Origin: JB111 sp049856175
GTDB lineage: Bacteria; Actinomycetota; Actinomycetes; Actinomycetales; Actinomycetaceae
Length of the DNA stretch: 64,000 bases
NCBI RefSeq assembly: GCF_049856175.1
Contig: NZ_JBNDNA010000009.1
Coordinates: 62,001-126,000, forward strand
Direction of reading: 5' to 3'
Shown: positions 53,422 through 61,006 of the stretch, in pieces
Position numbering within the stretch: position 1 is the stretch's first letter
How the letters are laid out: the number at the start of each line of letters is the position of its first letter
The notes under the pieces: generated by a model
The model's input: the letters and a program-made list of their open reading frames with translations, nothing else
Told to the model about the DNA's origin: nothing
The model's database searches: none
Program-made: the position numbers and the translations under genes

Positions 53422-53453
53422 GACTCGAAACTACCCGGCTACGCTCGGTAACC

Positions 53454-54518
53454 GTGAAGATCCTCTCCGTCGTCGGTGCCCGCCCCCAGTTCGTCAAGCT
53501 CGCCCCGATCGCGCACGAGTGCGCACGCCGCGGGGTCGAGCACGTCATCGCGCACACGGGCCAGCACTACGACCCGCTGCTGTCCGACGTCTTCTTCTCC
53601 GAGCTGGAGATCCCGGCGCCGGACGTCCACCTCGGGGTCGGGTCAGGCAGCCACGGTCAGCAGACCGGAGCGATGCTCGCCGCGATGGACGAGGTCCTCA
53701 CCGAGCACCGCCCCGACTGGGTCCTCGTCTACGGCGACACGAACTCCACGCTCGCCGGCGCCGTCTCGGCCGCGAAGCTGCACGTGCCGATCGCCCACCT
53801 CGAGGCGGGGCTGCGCTCGTTCAACCGGCGCATGCCCGAGGAGATCAACCGCGTGCTCACCGACCACGCGGCCGACCTCCTGCTCGCGCCGACCCAGGTG
53901 GCCGCCGGCCACCTGGCCGGCGAGGGCCTGGCGGAGCGGACCGTGGTGGTCGGCGACGTGATGACCGACGTGCTGCTCGCGACGCGCGCCGCCGTCGGCG
54001 ACGCCCGGCCCGCGGCCCTGGCCGAGGAGGGGCTCGACGACGGCGGCTTCTACCTGGCGACGATCCACCGCGCGGAGTCCACCGACGACCCCGAGCGGCT
54101 GCGGGCGATCGTGGCGTCGCTCGCCGGTCTCGACGCGCCGGTCCTGCTGCTCGCGCACCCGCGCCTGGTGGCGAAGGCCGAGGCTGCCGGCATCGACCTG
54201 TCCGTCGGGTCGCTGCGCACGCGCACCCCGCTCGGGTACCGCGACCTCGTGGCCGTGGCCGACCGGGCGCGCGGCGTGGTCACCGACTCCGGCGGGCTGC
54301 AGAAGGAGGCATTCCTCCTGCGCACCCCGTGCACCACGGTGCGGACCGAGACCGAGTGGGTCGAGACCGTCGAGCTCGGCTGGAACGTGCTCGTCGAGCC
54401 GGGCGACGCCCTGCTCGCCGCCGCGACCCGCCCCCGCCCGGCGGACACGGACGCCACCCCGTACGGCGACGGCGATGCCGCCGCTCGCGTGCTCGACGCG
54501 CTGACCGCGCCCCGCTGA
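53454..54518 (+). CDS. wecB: UDP-N-acetylglucosamine 2-epimerase (non-hydrolysing)
   Basis: A 354-residue enzyme interconverting UDP-GlcNAc and UDP-ManNAc. The GT-B-like fold shows VGARPQFVKLAPI, HTGQHYDPLLSDVFF, LVYGDTNSTLAGA, HLEAGLRSFNRRMPEEINR with the catalytic acidic residues, and TDSGGLQKEAFLL. Length is slightly below the usual 370. The start is GTG at 53454. With the dehydrogenase at 49824 it gives a route to UDP-ManNAc uronate, a teichuronic-acid-type sugar. The next gene starts 12 bases after its stop. Confidence 0.96.
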   Translation: MKILSVVGARPQFVKLAPIAHECARRGVEHVIAHTGQHYDPLLSDVFFSELEIPAPDVHLGVGSGSHGQQTGAMLAAMDEVLTEHRPDWVLVYGDTNSTLAGAVSAAKLHVPIAHLEAGLRSFNRRMPEEINRVLTDHAADLLLAPTQVAAGHLAGEGLAERTVVVGDVMTDVLLATRAAVGDARPAALAEEGLDDGGFYLATIHRAESTDDPERLRAIVASLAGLDAPVLLLAHPRLVAKAEAAGIDLSVGSLRTRTPLGYRDLVAVADRARGVVTDSGGLQKEAFLLRTPCTTVRTETEWVETVELGWNVLVEPGDALLAAATRPRPADTDATPYGDGDAAARVLDALTAPR

Positions 54519-54530
54519 CAGGAGACCGCC

Positions 54531-54908
54531 ATGACCACCGGGAACGACCCGCTCGACAACTGGGGCCCCGACGCGCCCGTCCACCGCGAGACGCCCGCAG
54601 CCGCACCACCCGGTGCCGGTGCACGTCCCGGAGCCGTGCCTGGCGCCAGGCCCGGCGCGGGTCCGTCGCTCGAGGCCCGCAGGCGCTCGCGTCTCGTCGT
54701 CGTGTCGACGATGGCGGTCACCGACCTCGCCATCGTCCTGGTCGGCCTGCTGTTCTTCGAACCGCCGACGCAGTGGGTGGTCGTCGCGGTCGGCGTCCTC
54801 GGCCTCGGCGTGGCCGCGTACATGTGGAACATGCTCGGCAGGCAGATCCGGGGGCTCGAGGAGGACGAGCGCGAGCGCGGCGCGAACCCGCACTACCCGG
54901 ACGCCTGA
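54531..54908 (+). CDS. Small two-helix membrane protein
   Basis: A 125-residue protein of unknown function. Residues 1-50 are Pro/Ala/Gly-rich and probably cytoplasmic. Two hydrophobic helices follow, with a short turn: VVVSTMAVTDLAIVLVGLLFF and WVVVAVGVLGLGVAAYM. The C-terminus is charged (EEDERERGANPHYPDA). The ATG follows CAGGAGA. It lies 12 bases downstream of wecB and may be co-transcribed with it. Convergent with the gene at 54910, one base apart. Confidence 0.7.
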   Translation: MTTGNDPLDNWGPDAPVHRETPAAAPPGAGARPGAVPGARPGAGPSLEARRRSRLVVVSTMAVTDLAIVLVGLLFFEPPTQWVVVAVGVLGLGVAAYMWNMLGRQIRGLEEDERERGANPHYPDA

Positions 54909-54909
54909 T

Positions 54910-55260
54910 CTACAGAGTGCTGCAGGCCTCCCGGTAGGCCACGACCGAGTCGTCGACCGTCTGCCAGTCGCCGATGATCGCCGCGTTCGAGGACTCTTCG
55001 GCGGCGCTCGCCAGCTCGGCGTACCGGTCGTCGTCCGAGCCCGCGGCCTGAGCGAGCGACGACATGGCCTCGAACCGGAAGAGCGCTGCAGGACCGCCGG
55101 AGAAGTGCTGTTCCGCGTCGAAGCTCTCCGGAAGGGTGTCGACGATCTCGCACGCTCGTCGTGCGTCGACCTCCGCGCTCGCCCCGGTCTCCCCCGGCGC
55201 GTCCGACCCCTCCCCGGCGAACGCGAACCACCCACCGGCGAGACCACCGACCAGGCCCAC
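54910..55260 (-). CDS. Small membrane-anchored protein with uncertain start
   Basis: From the GTG at 55260 this gives 116 residues starting directly at a hydrophobic helix (VGLVGGLAGGWFAFAG), then an acidic outer domain with two cysteines (RACEIVDTL and REACSTL). The frame, however, stays open to 55383, and the extra 41 residues (for example EDRTIDHAEPEGSRSLGHRD) look like a real cytoplasmic head completing the helix. No ATG, GTG or TTG occurs in that stretch. AGGTGAGGAG at about 55380-55389 looks like a ribosome site without a standard start. A mutated start or a sequence error is possible. Function unknown. Confidence 0.6.
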   Translation of the reverse strand: MGLVGGLAGGWFAFAGEGSDAPGETGASAEVDARRACEIVDTLPESFDAEQHFSGGPAALFRFEAMSSLAQAAGSDDDRYAELASAAEESSNAAIIGDWQTVDDSVVAYREACSTL

Positions 55261-55631
55261 GAGGGCCCCGACGGCCAGTCCGGCCGGGAACCGTCGATCT
55301 CGGTGGCCGAGGGAGCGTGACCCCTCCGGCTCGGCATGGTCGATGGTCCGGTCCTCGCTCGACGTCGTCGTGGCAGTCGCTCCTCACCTCGGTCCGCCGC
55401 ACCCTGCACGTCGATGTGCACAGTCATCGCCCCTGCTCGACGCTCTGCCGGTCTGATGCACCGTCGGACGTACCGCCCGTCGGCGCTCCTCGCGGGAGGG
55501 TCGTGCGCAGGGACAAGTCGAACGTATCCCCCCACGGGGGGGTGCCAGCGATCAGGGATGATGTGACGGAGTCGTGACCTCCACCGCGGCCTCCACACCT
55601 GCCGGTCCGGTCGGCGACACCCCCTGGTCGC

Positions 55632-56108
55632 CTAGCCCGACGACGCGGCCCCCGCGCCGACCGCGACGGCGAGCAACGCCGTCGCCGCCGTACCGGTGAG
55701 CGTCCGCAGCGCGTTCCACCGCCGCCACGGCCGCTCGAACGCGGCACGCGCGGCGGTGAGTTGCGCGGGGCCGCCCCCGGACGCCCGGTCGAGCGCGACG
55801 TTGAGGGGCACGTTGCGCGCGAGGGTGATCGCCAGCGTCGCCGCCGTCGCCACCAGGCCCGCGAGGAGCCAGGGCGACGCGGGGCGCGCAACGGTGGCCG
55901 CCACGGTCGCGAGCGGCGTGCCGACGAGCACAAGTCCGAACAACGGGTTCTGGATCGCCCGGTTGATCGAGCGCATCGCGGCGACGAACCCGGCGTCGTC
56001 GACCCGGGCCAGGCCCGGCATCACCGCGCAGGTGAACCCGAGGAACAGGCCGGCCGTCAACCCGTTGCCCACCGTGGCGGCGGCGAGCGCGGCGGAGCCG
56101 GCGCTCAC
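55632..56108 (-). CDS. DUF1772 (anthrone oxygenase-like) membrane protein
   Basis: A 158-residue membrane protein with four helices. GNGLTAGLFLGFTCAVMPGL and the segment RSINRAIQNPLFGLVLVG, then ARNVPLNVALDR and FERPWRRWNALRTLTGT, are the conserved parts of DUF1772. The family includes anthrone oxygenase-like proteins, but most bacterial members have no known activity. GTG at 56108 overlaps the stop of the next-upstream NmrA-like gene (GTGA), and the two form an operon divergent from the AraC regulator, a frequent trio. Confidence 0.88.
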   Translation of the reverse strand: MSAGSAALAAATVGNGLTAGLFLGFTCAVMPGLARVDDAGFVAAMRSINRAIQNPLFGLVLVGTPLATVAATVARPASPWLLAGLVATAATLAITLARNVPLNVALDRASGGGPAQLTAARAAFERPWRRWNALRTLTGTAATALLAVAVGAGAASSG

Positions 56109-56971
56109 GGGACGGCCACCCCGACGAGCGCGTCGATCGTCGCCCCGACCGGAGTCGTCACCCGGACCGTGCGGTCGCCGCGCGGCGCGAGCAGACCTGC
56201 CGCGTCGGCCCTGTAGAGCTCGGCGAGGCTACGTGCCACGTGCGGTGCGAACCCGGCGCCCTCGAGGGTGTCCGCCCAGGCGGACTCGGGCACGACGGCG
56301 ACGTGCAGGTCGCGCCCGAGGACTCGACCCAGCTCAGCGGCGACCTCCCGCTCGGTGACCTCGGGCCCGAGCACGTCGACCACCTCGCTCGCCCCGATCG
56401 GCACCCGCAGGAGGTCGGCGGCGACCGCCCCGACGTCAGACGTCGCCCCCATCGGCACGGGCACGTCCGCCGAGCACGCGAGAACGGGGTACACCCCCTC
56501 GGCGCGGGCGACCCCGAGGACGTCGGCGACCTTCTCCTGGAAGTGCCCGGATCGCATCGCCGTGAGGATCGTCGCCCCGCGCAGTGCCTCCTCCAGGCGG
56601 TGCAGCCCGGCGATCGGCCCGGTCCCCGAGCAGAGGTCGGCGACGCCGGAGGAGAGCATGACGACGCGGGGCACGTCGGCGTCGGTGACGGCACCGGCGA
56701 TCGAGCGGACGAACGCGTCGGCGTGTCGGTCGAGGTCGTCGGCCCCCAGGTCGAACGGCAGGAGGACGAACATCGCGTCCGCGCCGCGCAGGGCGTCGGT
56801 CAGGCCGGCGCGCTCCGCGAGGTCGACGAGCCGGGCCTCGGCCCCCGCGGCGCGCCAGCGCGCAGCATCGGGCTCTCGGCGGACGAGCACCCGCACCTCC
56901 TCCCCCGCCTCGAGCAGGCGGTGCGCGGCCGCTCCTCCGACGTGTCCGGTGGCTCCGGCGATGACATACAT
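56105..56971 (-). CDS. NAD(P)-binding, NmrA/atypical SDR family protein
   Basis: A 288-residue cytosolic protein. MYVIAGATGHVGGAAAHRLL binds NAD(P); VRVLVRREPDAARW and VVMLSSGVADL follow. The catalytic Tyr of SDR enzymes is not in the usual place. Members act as quinone or flavin reductases or redox-sensing regulators. The middle part ATILTAMRSGHFQEKV and the C-terminal helices fit the NmrA-like group. ATG at 56971, divergent from the AraC gene at 57133. The 161-base gap should hold both promoters. Confidence 0.9.
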   Translation of the reverse strand: MYVIAGATGHVGGAAAHRLLEAGEEVRVLVRREPDAARWRAAGAEARLVDLAERAGLTDALRGADAMFVLLPFDLGADDLDRHADAFVRSIAGAVTDADVPRVVMLSSGVADLCSGTGPIAGLHRLEEALRGATILTAMRSGHFQEKVADVLGVARAEGVYPVLACSADVPVPMGATSDVGAVAADLLRVPIGASEVVDVLGPEVTEREVAAELGRVLGRDLHVAVVPESAWADTLEGAGFAPHVARSLAELYRADAAGLLAPRGDRTVRVTTPVGATIDALVGVAVP

Positions 56972-57132
56972 GGCGTGCTCCCTCGTGGTGGTCGGCGCCC
57001 CGGCGCTCCCGGGACGGCGACCTCGACGCTAGGGGCCGACATATGGCGTTCCCAGCCCAGTTCCGCCCGTTTCCTTGCCCGATCGTCCGGATCCGCCCAC
57101 GGCCCCAGGCGGAATGCGCAAGGATCGACACC

Positions 57133-58113
57133 ATGACGACGCGGCCCTGGGAGACGCATGACCGGCTGGCGCGCGCTCTCCAGACGCTGCGGATGCGCGG
57201 CCTGCTCTACACGCGCTCCGACCTGACCGCACCCTGGGCGCTACGGATGCCGACGGTCCCCGACTCGCTCAGCTTCCACGTGGTCACCTCGGGGGCGTGC
57301 CGGCTCGAGGTCGAGAGCGGCGAGACGGTCGAGCTCGCGGCCGGGGACCTGGCGCTCGTCCCGCACGGCCGGGGGCACGTGGTGGCCGGGGTCGACGGCG
57401 CGGACGGCACGCGTGGCGCCGGCACGCCGCGGGCCGTCGAGGAACTCCCGCAGCGCTGGCTCGGCGAGCACTACTCGGTCCTCGAGCACGGCGGGGGCGG
57501 CGCGCGCACGCAGCTGGTCTGCGGGATCGTCGCCTTCGACGAGCCCGCCGCGCGCGAGCTCGCCCGACGGCTGCCGGCCGTCCTCGTCACCGAGGGGGAC
57601 GCCTCACCGATCGGGTCGGCAATCCGCGACACGCTGCGCCTCATGGTCGACGAGCTCACCCACCCGCGCCCGGGCGGCGAGGCCGTGGCGACCCGGCTCG
57701 CCGACATCCTCGTGGTCCAGGTGATCCGGGACTGGCTCGCACGCGACGACGCCGCCCGCGACGGCTGGCTCACCGCGCTGCAGGACGAACGGATCGGGCG
57801 AGCCCTCGACGCGGTCCACGCCGAGCCCGGCGGCCACTGGAGCGTGGAGCGGCTCGCACGCACGGCGACGATGTCCCGGTCGACGTTCGCCGCACGGTTC
57901 GCCGAGCTCGTGGGCGAGACCCCGAACGGCTACGTCACGCGGTGGCGGATGCGGATCGCCCAGGAGCGCCTGGCCTCGGGCACGGCGACGGCCTCGCAGG
58001 TCGCGGCGGAGCTCGGCTACCGGTCCGACGCGGCGTTCAGCCGGGCGTTCGTCCGCACGGTCGGGCAGACGCCGGGCTCGGTCCGGACCGCCGCGCGAGC
58101 GTCCTCGTCCTGA
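57133..58113 (+). CDS. AraC-family transcriptional regulator with cupin-type N-terminus
   Basis: A 326-residue regulator. The N-terminal half is a cupin-like ligand domain (SFHVVTSGACRLEVESGE, LAAGDLALVPHGRGHVV), of the group often coupled to oxidoreductase genes. The C-terminal 100 residues are the AraC double helix-turn-helix: WSVERLARTATMSRSTFAARF and ATASQVAAELGYRSDAAFSRAFVR. ATG at 57133 is chosen; a longer frame upstream to 57043 lacks support. It probably controls the divergent NmrA/DUF1772 pair. Confidence 0.93.
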   Translation: MTTRPWETHDRLARALQTLRMRGLLYTRSDLTAPWALRMPTVPDSLSFHVVTSGACRLEVESGETVELAAGDLALVPHGRGHVVAGVDGADGTRGAGTPRAVEELPQRWLGEHYSVLEHGGGGARTQLVCGIVAFDEPAARELARRLPAVLVTEGDASPIGSAIRDTLRLMVDELTHPRPGGEAVATRLADILVVQVIRDWLARDDAARDGWLTALQDERIGRALDAVHAEPGGHWSVERLARTATMSRSTFAARFAELVGETPNGYVTRWRMRIAQERLASGTATASQVAAELGYRSDAAFSRAFVRTVGQTPGSVRTAARASSS

Positions 58114-58139
58114 CCGGCAGAGGATCCTCGTCCTGACCG
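58102..58139. repeat. 15-bp direct repeat at the AraC stop
   Basis: TCCTCGTCCTGACCG occurs at 58102-58116 and 58125-58139. The first copy contains the AraC stop codon; the second repeats it downstream. It looks like a small local duplication. Confidence 0.7.
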
Positions 58140-58248
58140 ACCCAGGCGTGCCCTCTGCATCAGCCGGCGGAAGAGCCAGGTCTGTCGCGAGCGCTCCGCT
58201 CGGATCGCTCGGCCTTGGCCTCGCCCGGGTCAGGCGGGTTGGCACGCG

Positions 58249-59334
58249 TCACGTCCGGGCCTGCCGCGACGACGCGAGTCGACCGGTCGGACCCCCGCTG
58301 CCCCCGTCACCGCGCACCAGGCGGCGCAGCCACCGCGGCTCGGCCAGGATCCCGTCGAACGGCAGCCTGTCGCACACGACGTGGAGCAGCGCGCACAGGG
58401 CGACCACCACGATCACGAGGAGGACGAGGAAGAGGAGGTCGGCGTGGTCGTAGGGCTCGGCGTAGCGCCGCGCCGTCCCGACCACCTTCCACCGCGCCAG
58501 GACGAGCAGGGGCATGTGGGCGACATAGATCGCCAGCGTGCGCCGCCCCAGCCAGTTCCACATGCGGGCCCCGGGGAGGCGGGTGAGGACGATGCCCAGG
58601 AGCGCGACCGCGGGGAGGCCGAGGAACGTCAGCAGGTGCTCGTCGAGACGGTCGGTCGTCAGCACGAGTCCCCGCTCGGTGCGGGCGAGCGCAAGGGGGA
58701 CGAAGATCAGAGCCGAGATCGCGCCCGCCCCGACCAGCCATCGCTGCCGGACCCGCAGGGCGGGGGCGACGAGGAAGCCGAGGAGGTAGAAGGGCGCGTA
58801 GGAGAAGAACTTCTCCGTCTGCCCGCCGAGCTCCGGGTAGACGGGGGTGAGCAGCATCGCGGCCGCCACGGCGACGATGAGGACGGGGTGGGAGCGCAGG
58901 AGTCGCGCCACCACGGTCATGACGGCGAGGCCCCAGATGAACCACAGGTAGTCCTCCGGGATCATCACCTGGGCGAGCAACCACCGCGCCGGTCCCGCCG
59001 GCATGGCCTGGTCGATCCCGACGCGCCAGGATGCCAGGACGACCTCGACGAGCAGCCAGACGCCGAGGATCCACACCATGGGAACGATGCGGGTGCCGAT
59101 CACCGTCCGCCACGGACGCGCGGCGGCGTGGCTGAAGAGCGCCCCGGAGAGGAAGAACAGGGCGGGGATGCGGATGAGCTGCGCCACGCGCACCGAGGGC
59201 GCGATCTCGGTGACCGGCATGTCGGCGCGGCCCAAGAACATCAGCGCGTGGCCGACGACGACGAGGATGACGAGGAAGCCCCGCGAGGCGTCGATCCACG
59301 CGACCCGGCCGGCTGTCCCGACGCCCCCGCTCAC
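58249..59334 (-). CDS. Acyltransferase family 3 membrane protein
   Basis: A 361-residue integral membrane enzyme with about ten helices. RVAWIDASRGFLVILVVVGHA supplies the conserved D-x-RG...H pattern of acyltransferase 3 proteins, which O-acylate cell-surface glycans. IRIPALFFLSGALF and RRTLAIYVAHMPLLVLARW are the other family motifs. GTG at 59334 is the likely start; a longer frame to 59394 adds unlikely residues. It could acetylate the surface glycan of this locus, but it is 5 kb away and separately oriented. Confidence 0.9.
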   Translation of the reverse strand: MSGGVGTAGRVAWIDASRGFLVILVVVGHALMFLGRADMPVTEIAPSVRVAQLIRIPALFFLSGALFSHAAARPWRTVIGTRIVPMVWILGVWLLVEVVLASWRVGIDQAMPAGPARWLLAQVMIPEDYLWFIWGLAVMTVVARLLRSHPVLIVAVAAAMLLTPVYPELGGQTEKFFSYAPFYLLGFLVAPALRVRQRWLVGAGAISALIFVPLALARTERGLVLTTDRLDEHLLTFLGLPAVALLGIVLTRLPGARMWNWLGRRTLAIYVAHMPLLVLARWKVVGTARRYAEPYDHADLLFLVLLVIVVVALCALLHVVCDRLPFDGILAEPRWLRRLVRGDGGSGGPTGRLASSRQART

Positions 59335-59620
59335 GCGGCGACCACGGTGCGCTGGTCCCTGGACCGCCCCTGGTGGGGGCTGAGGATCGCCCACGGGCTC
59401 CGGACAGCACTTCGCATCGGGTCGAGACTAGCCGAGGTCCGACGGCGCGCCCCGTGCCGTACTCGGGCGAGAACTCCCCGTCCGGACGGTGCCGCGGACG
59501 ATCGCGATCCGCGACGATCGTGGCATCCGTCCGCCCGCACGCCGCCCGTGAGGACCGCAGCGCCATGATCCCCGCCCCGTCCTCGCACGCCGGGCCCCGC
59601 GCACGAACGACACGGGCCCC

Positions 59621-59979
59621 GTGAGCCGTACCCGGCGTCGCGCCCGCACCCGGGCCGCAGCCGTACGGTCCACCGCCGGCGTGACCGGTCCGGGCGGGAT
59701 CGACATCCCCTGGGAGGAGATCAGGGGTGTGCGCGTGGGCGCCCTCCCGGTCAAGCACGGCGCCGACGTCGTCGAGGTCGCCGGCATCTGACTCCTCAGC
59801 AACCTGGGCCGGTCCGGGCGCCAGGGGCAGCACCTCGCAAACCGCGCGGTGACGGGCTCGGTCCGTCACGCCCGCCGGTGGTGGTCCTCGTCGACCACTC
59901 CGCCGAGCGTCTCGGCATCGTCGTCCGCGTCCTCGCCGAGGAGCTGGGTCGGCGCGGGCTCGGTCTCTACCAGATGTGA
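59621..59979 (+). pseudogene. Possible gene remnants in a 711-base gap
   Basis: Between the acyltransferase (starting at 59334) and mntA (60046) no intact gene is supportable. A GTG at 59621 gives 56 residues ending VKHGADVVEVAGI, and a separate stretch at 59878-59979 reads VVVLVDHSAERLGIVVRVLAEELGRR in another frame. Both have coding-like codon use but no recognised family. They may be decayed pieces of one lost gene. The second piece ends at the first copy of the 17-bp direct repeat. Confidence 0.25.
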
Positions 59980-59994
59980 CGACGAGAGAGCGGC
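59978..59994 (+). repeat. 17-bp direct repeat, left copy
   Basis: GACGACGAGAGAGCGGC is identical to 60872-60888. The two copies bracket the mntA-hepT operon. The right copy continues into the palindrome interrupted by the IS element. Confidence 0.85.
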
Positions 59995-60021
59995 GCGCTG
60001 ACCATGAGGCATCGCCATGGG

Positions 60022-60037
60022 TATATCGCACGATATA
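60022..60037. promoter_or_regulatory. Palindromic operator candidate TATATCG-CA-CGATATA
   Basis: A perfect 7-bp inverted repeat with a two-base spacer, AT-rich in GC-rich surroundings, ends eight bases before the mntA ATG. It would cover the ribosome site or the transcription start. HTH antitoxins commonly bind such sites and repress their own operon. Confidence 0.7.
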
Positions 60038-60045
60038 GTCGGGTC

Positions 60046-60489
60046 ATGGCGAACTCGGTGCGAGAGCTTCGTGAGGCTGCCGGCCTCAGTCAGGTCGAGC
60101 TGGCGCACCGGTCCGGGGTGGCCCAACCGAACATTGCCGCCTACGAGGCCGGAAGGCGCAAGATCTCGACAGCGATGCTGGACCGACTGCGAGCGGCAGT
60201 GCGGCCCCTGCCACGCGACGCGCTCGCCGCGCACCGCACGGGACTGTTGAGCCTCGCCGCTCGGTACGGCCTCAGCAACGTCCGCGTCTTCGGCTCCGCC
60301 GCACGCCGGGCCGACAGCCCGGGTAGCGACCTGGACATCCTGGTCACGCGGACGCCGGGCACGGGACTGCTCACGATCACGGCATTCGCATCAGAGGCGA
60401 GCGAGCTTCTCGGTGTCGAGGTCGACGTGGTCACGGACGGCGGTCTGCGTGCGGACCACGAGATTCTGGCGACGGCTGTCGCGGTATGA
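60046..60489 (+). CDS. mntA: MntA-type nucleotidyltransferase antitoxin fused to an XRE helix-turn-helix
   Basis: A 147-residue protein. Residues 5-52 are an XRE/Cro HTH (LREAAGLSQVELAHRSGVAQ, NIAAYEAGRR). Residues 70-147 are a minimal nucleotidyltransferase: VFGSAARRADSPGSDLDILV, the GS-x10-DxD motif at 83-97. MntA adenylylates a Tyr of the HepT RNase to silence it. The HTH fusion suggests self-regulation through the palindrome just upstream. ATG at 60046 is chosen over 60004, which lies before the operator. The stop overlaps the hepT ATG (ATGA). Confidence 0.92.
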   Translation: MANSVRELREAAGLSQVELAHRSGVAQPNIAAYEAGRRKISTAMLDRLRAAVRPLPRDALAAHRTGLLSLAARYGLSNVRVFGSAARRADSPGSDLDILVTRTPGTGLLTITAFASEASELLGVEVDVVTDGGLRADHEILATAVAV

Positions 60490-60824
60490 ACGAACGGGAC
60501 GCCAGGGCGCTGAGGGAGATCGTCCGCCTGTGCGGCGTCGGCGCCAATCTCGTGGTGCGCGGCCACGAGTGGTACCGCACCGACCCTGACAACGTCCCGG
60601 GCCTGGCGGCGGAGTCGCTGATCATCAAGATCGGCGAGAACGTCGCGCGCCTGAGTACCGACACCGCTGACCGGCATCCAGAGGTGCCGTGGTCACACAT
60701 CAAGCGGATGCGGGACCGATTGGCGCATCACTATGAGGGCACCGACTACGGAGCGGTCTGGGACACGCTCGTCGTCGATCTGCCGACCATCAACAGATAC
60801 ATCCGGTCGCTCGACGTCGGCTGA
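60486..60824 (+). CDS. hepT: HepT-like HEPN ribonuclease toxin (DUF86)
   Basis: A 112-residue HEPN protein. The RNase motif R-x4-H-x-Y is intact as RDRLAHHY at residues 76-83, with Tyr83 being the residue usually adenylylated by MntA. Conserved features LIIKIGENVARLS and VPWSHIKRMRD precede it. Translation is coupled to mntA by ATGA. Both partners are intact, so the module can be active. The IS insertion lies 85 bases downstream, in a palindrome that may have been the operon's terminator. Confidence 0.93.
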   Translation: MNERDARALREIVRLCGVGANLVVRGHEWYRTDPDNVPGLAAESLIIKIGENVARLSTDTADRHPEVPWSHIKRMRDRLAHHYEGTDYGAVWDTLVVDLPTINRYIRSLDVG

Positions 60825-60871
60825 CGATCGACGGACCACACATCCGTCTCCGGTCGGTCGGCGCGCCGCCC

Positions 60872-60888
60872 GACGACGAGAGAGCGGC
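60872..60888 (+). repeat. 17-bp direct repeat, right copy
   Basis: Identical to 59978-59994. It overlaps the outer arm (60882-60892) of the palindrome that the IS element interrupts. Confidence 0.85.
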
Positions 60889-60893
60889 AATCG

Positions 60894-60909
60894 GTCTCGA
60901 CATAGAGAC
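60894..60909 (+). repeat. 16-bp target-site duplication, left
   Basis: GTCTCGACATAGAGAC lies directly before the IS left end and is identical to 62335-62350. The sequence is itself a near-palindrome (GTCTC-n6-GAGAC). Confidence 0.85.
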
Positions 60910-61006
60910 TGTGAAGTCTCCAGACATCGGTGACGTTTGTGTCTCAGGACATCGGTGACGGTATGTCTGGACTTGGTGGTGACACTTCGGGTGCCGGGAT
61001 GGGCCG

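Noticed and set aside
55520..55545. C-rich/G-rich run near 55528 as a terminator
   Set aside because: The arms are homopolymeric and short, and no gene ends beside them.
60004..60045. Upstream ATG for mntA at 60004
   Set aside because: It would place the palindromic operator inside the coding sequence and add residues before the HTH that are not family-like.
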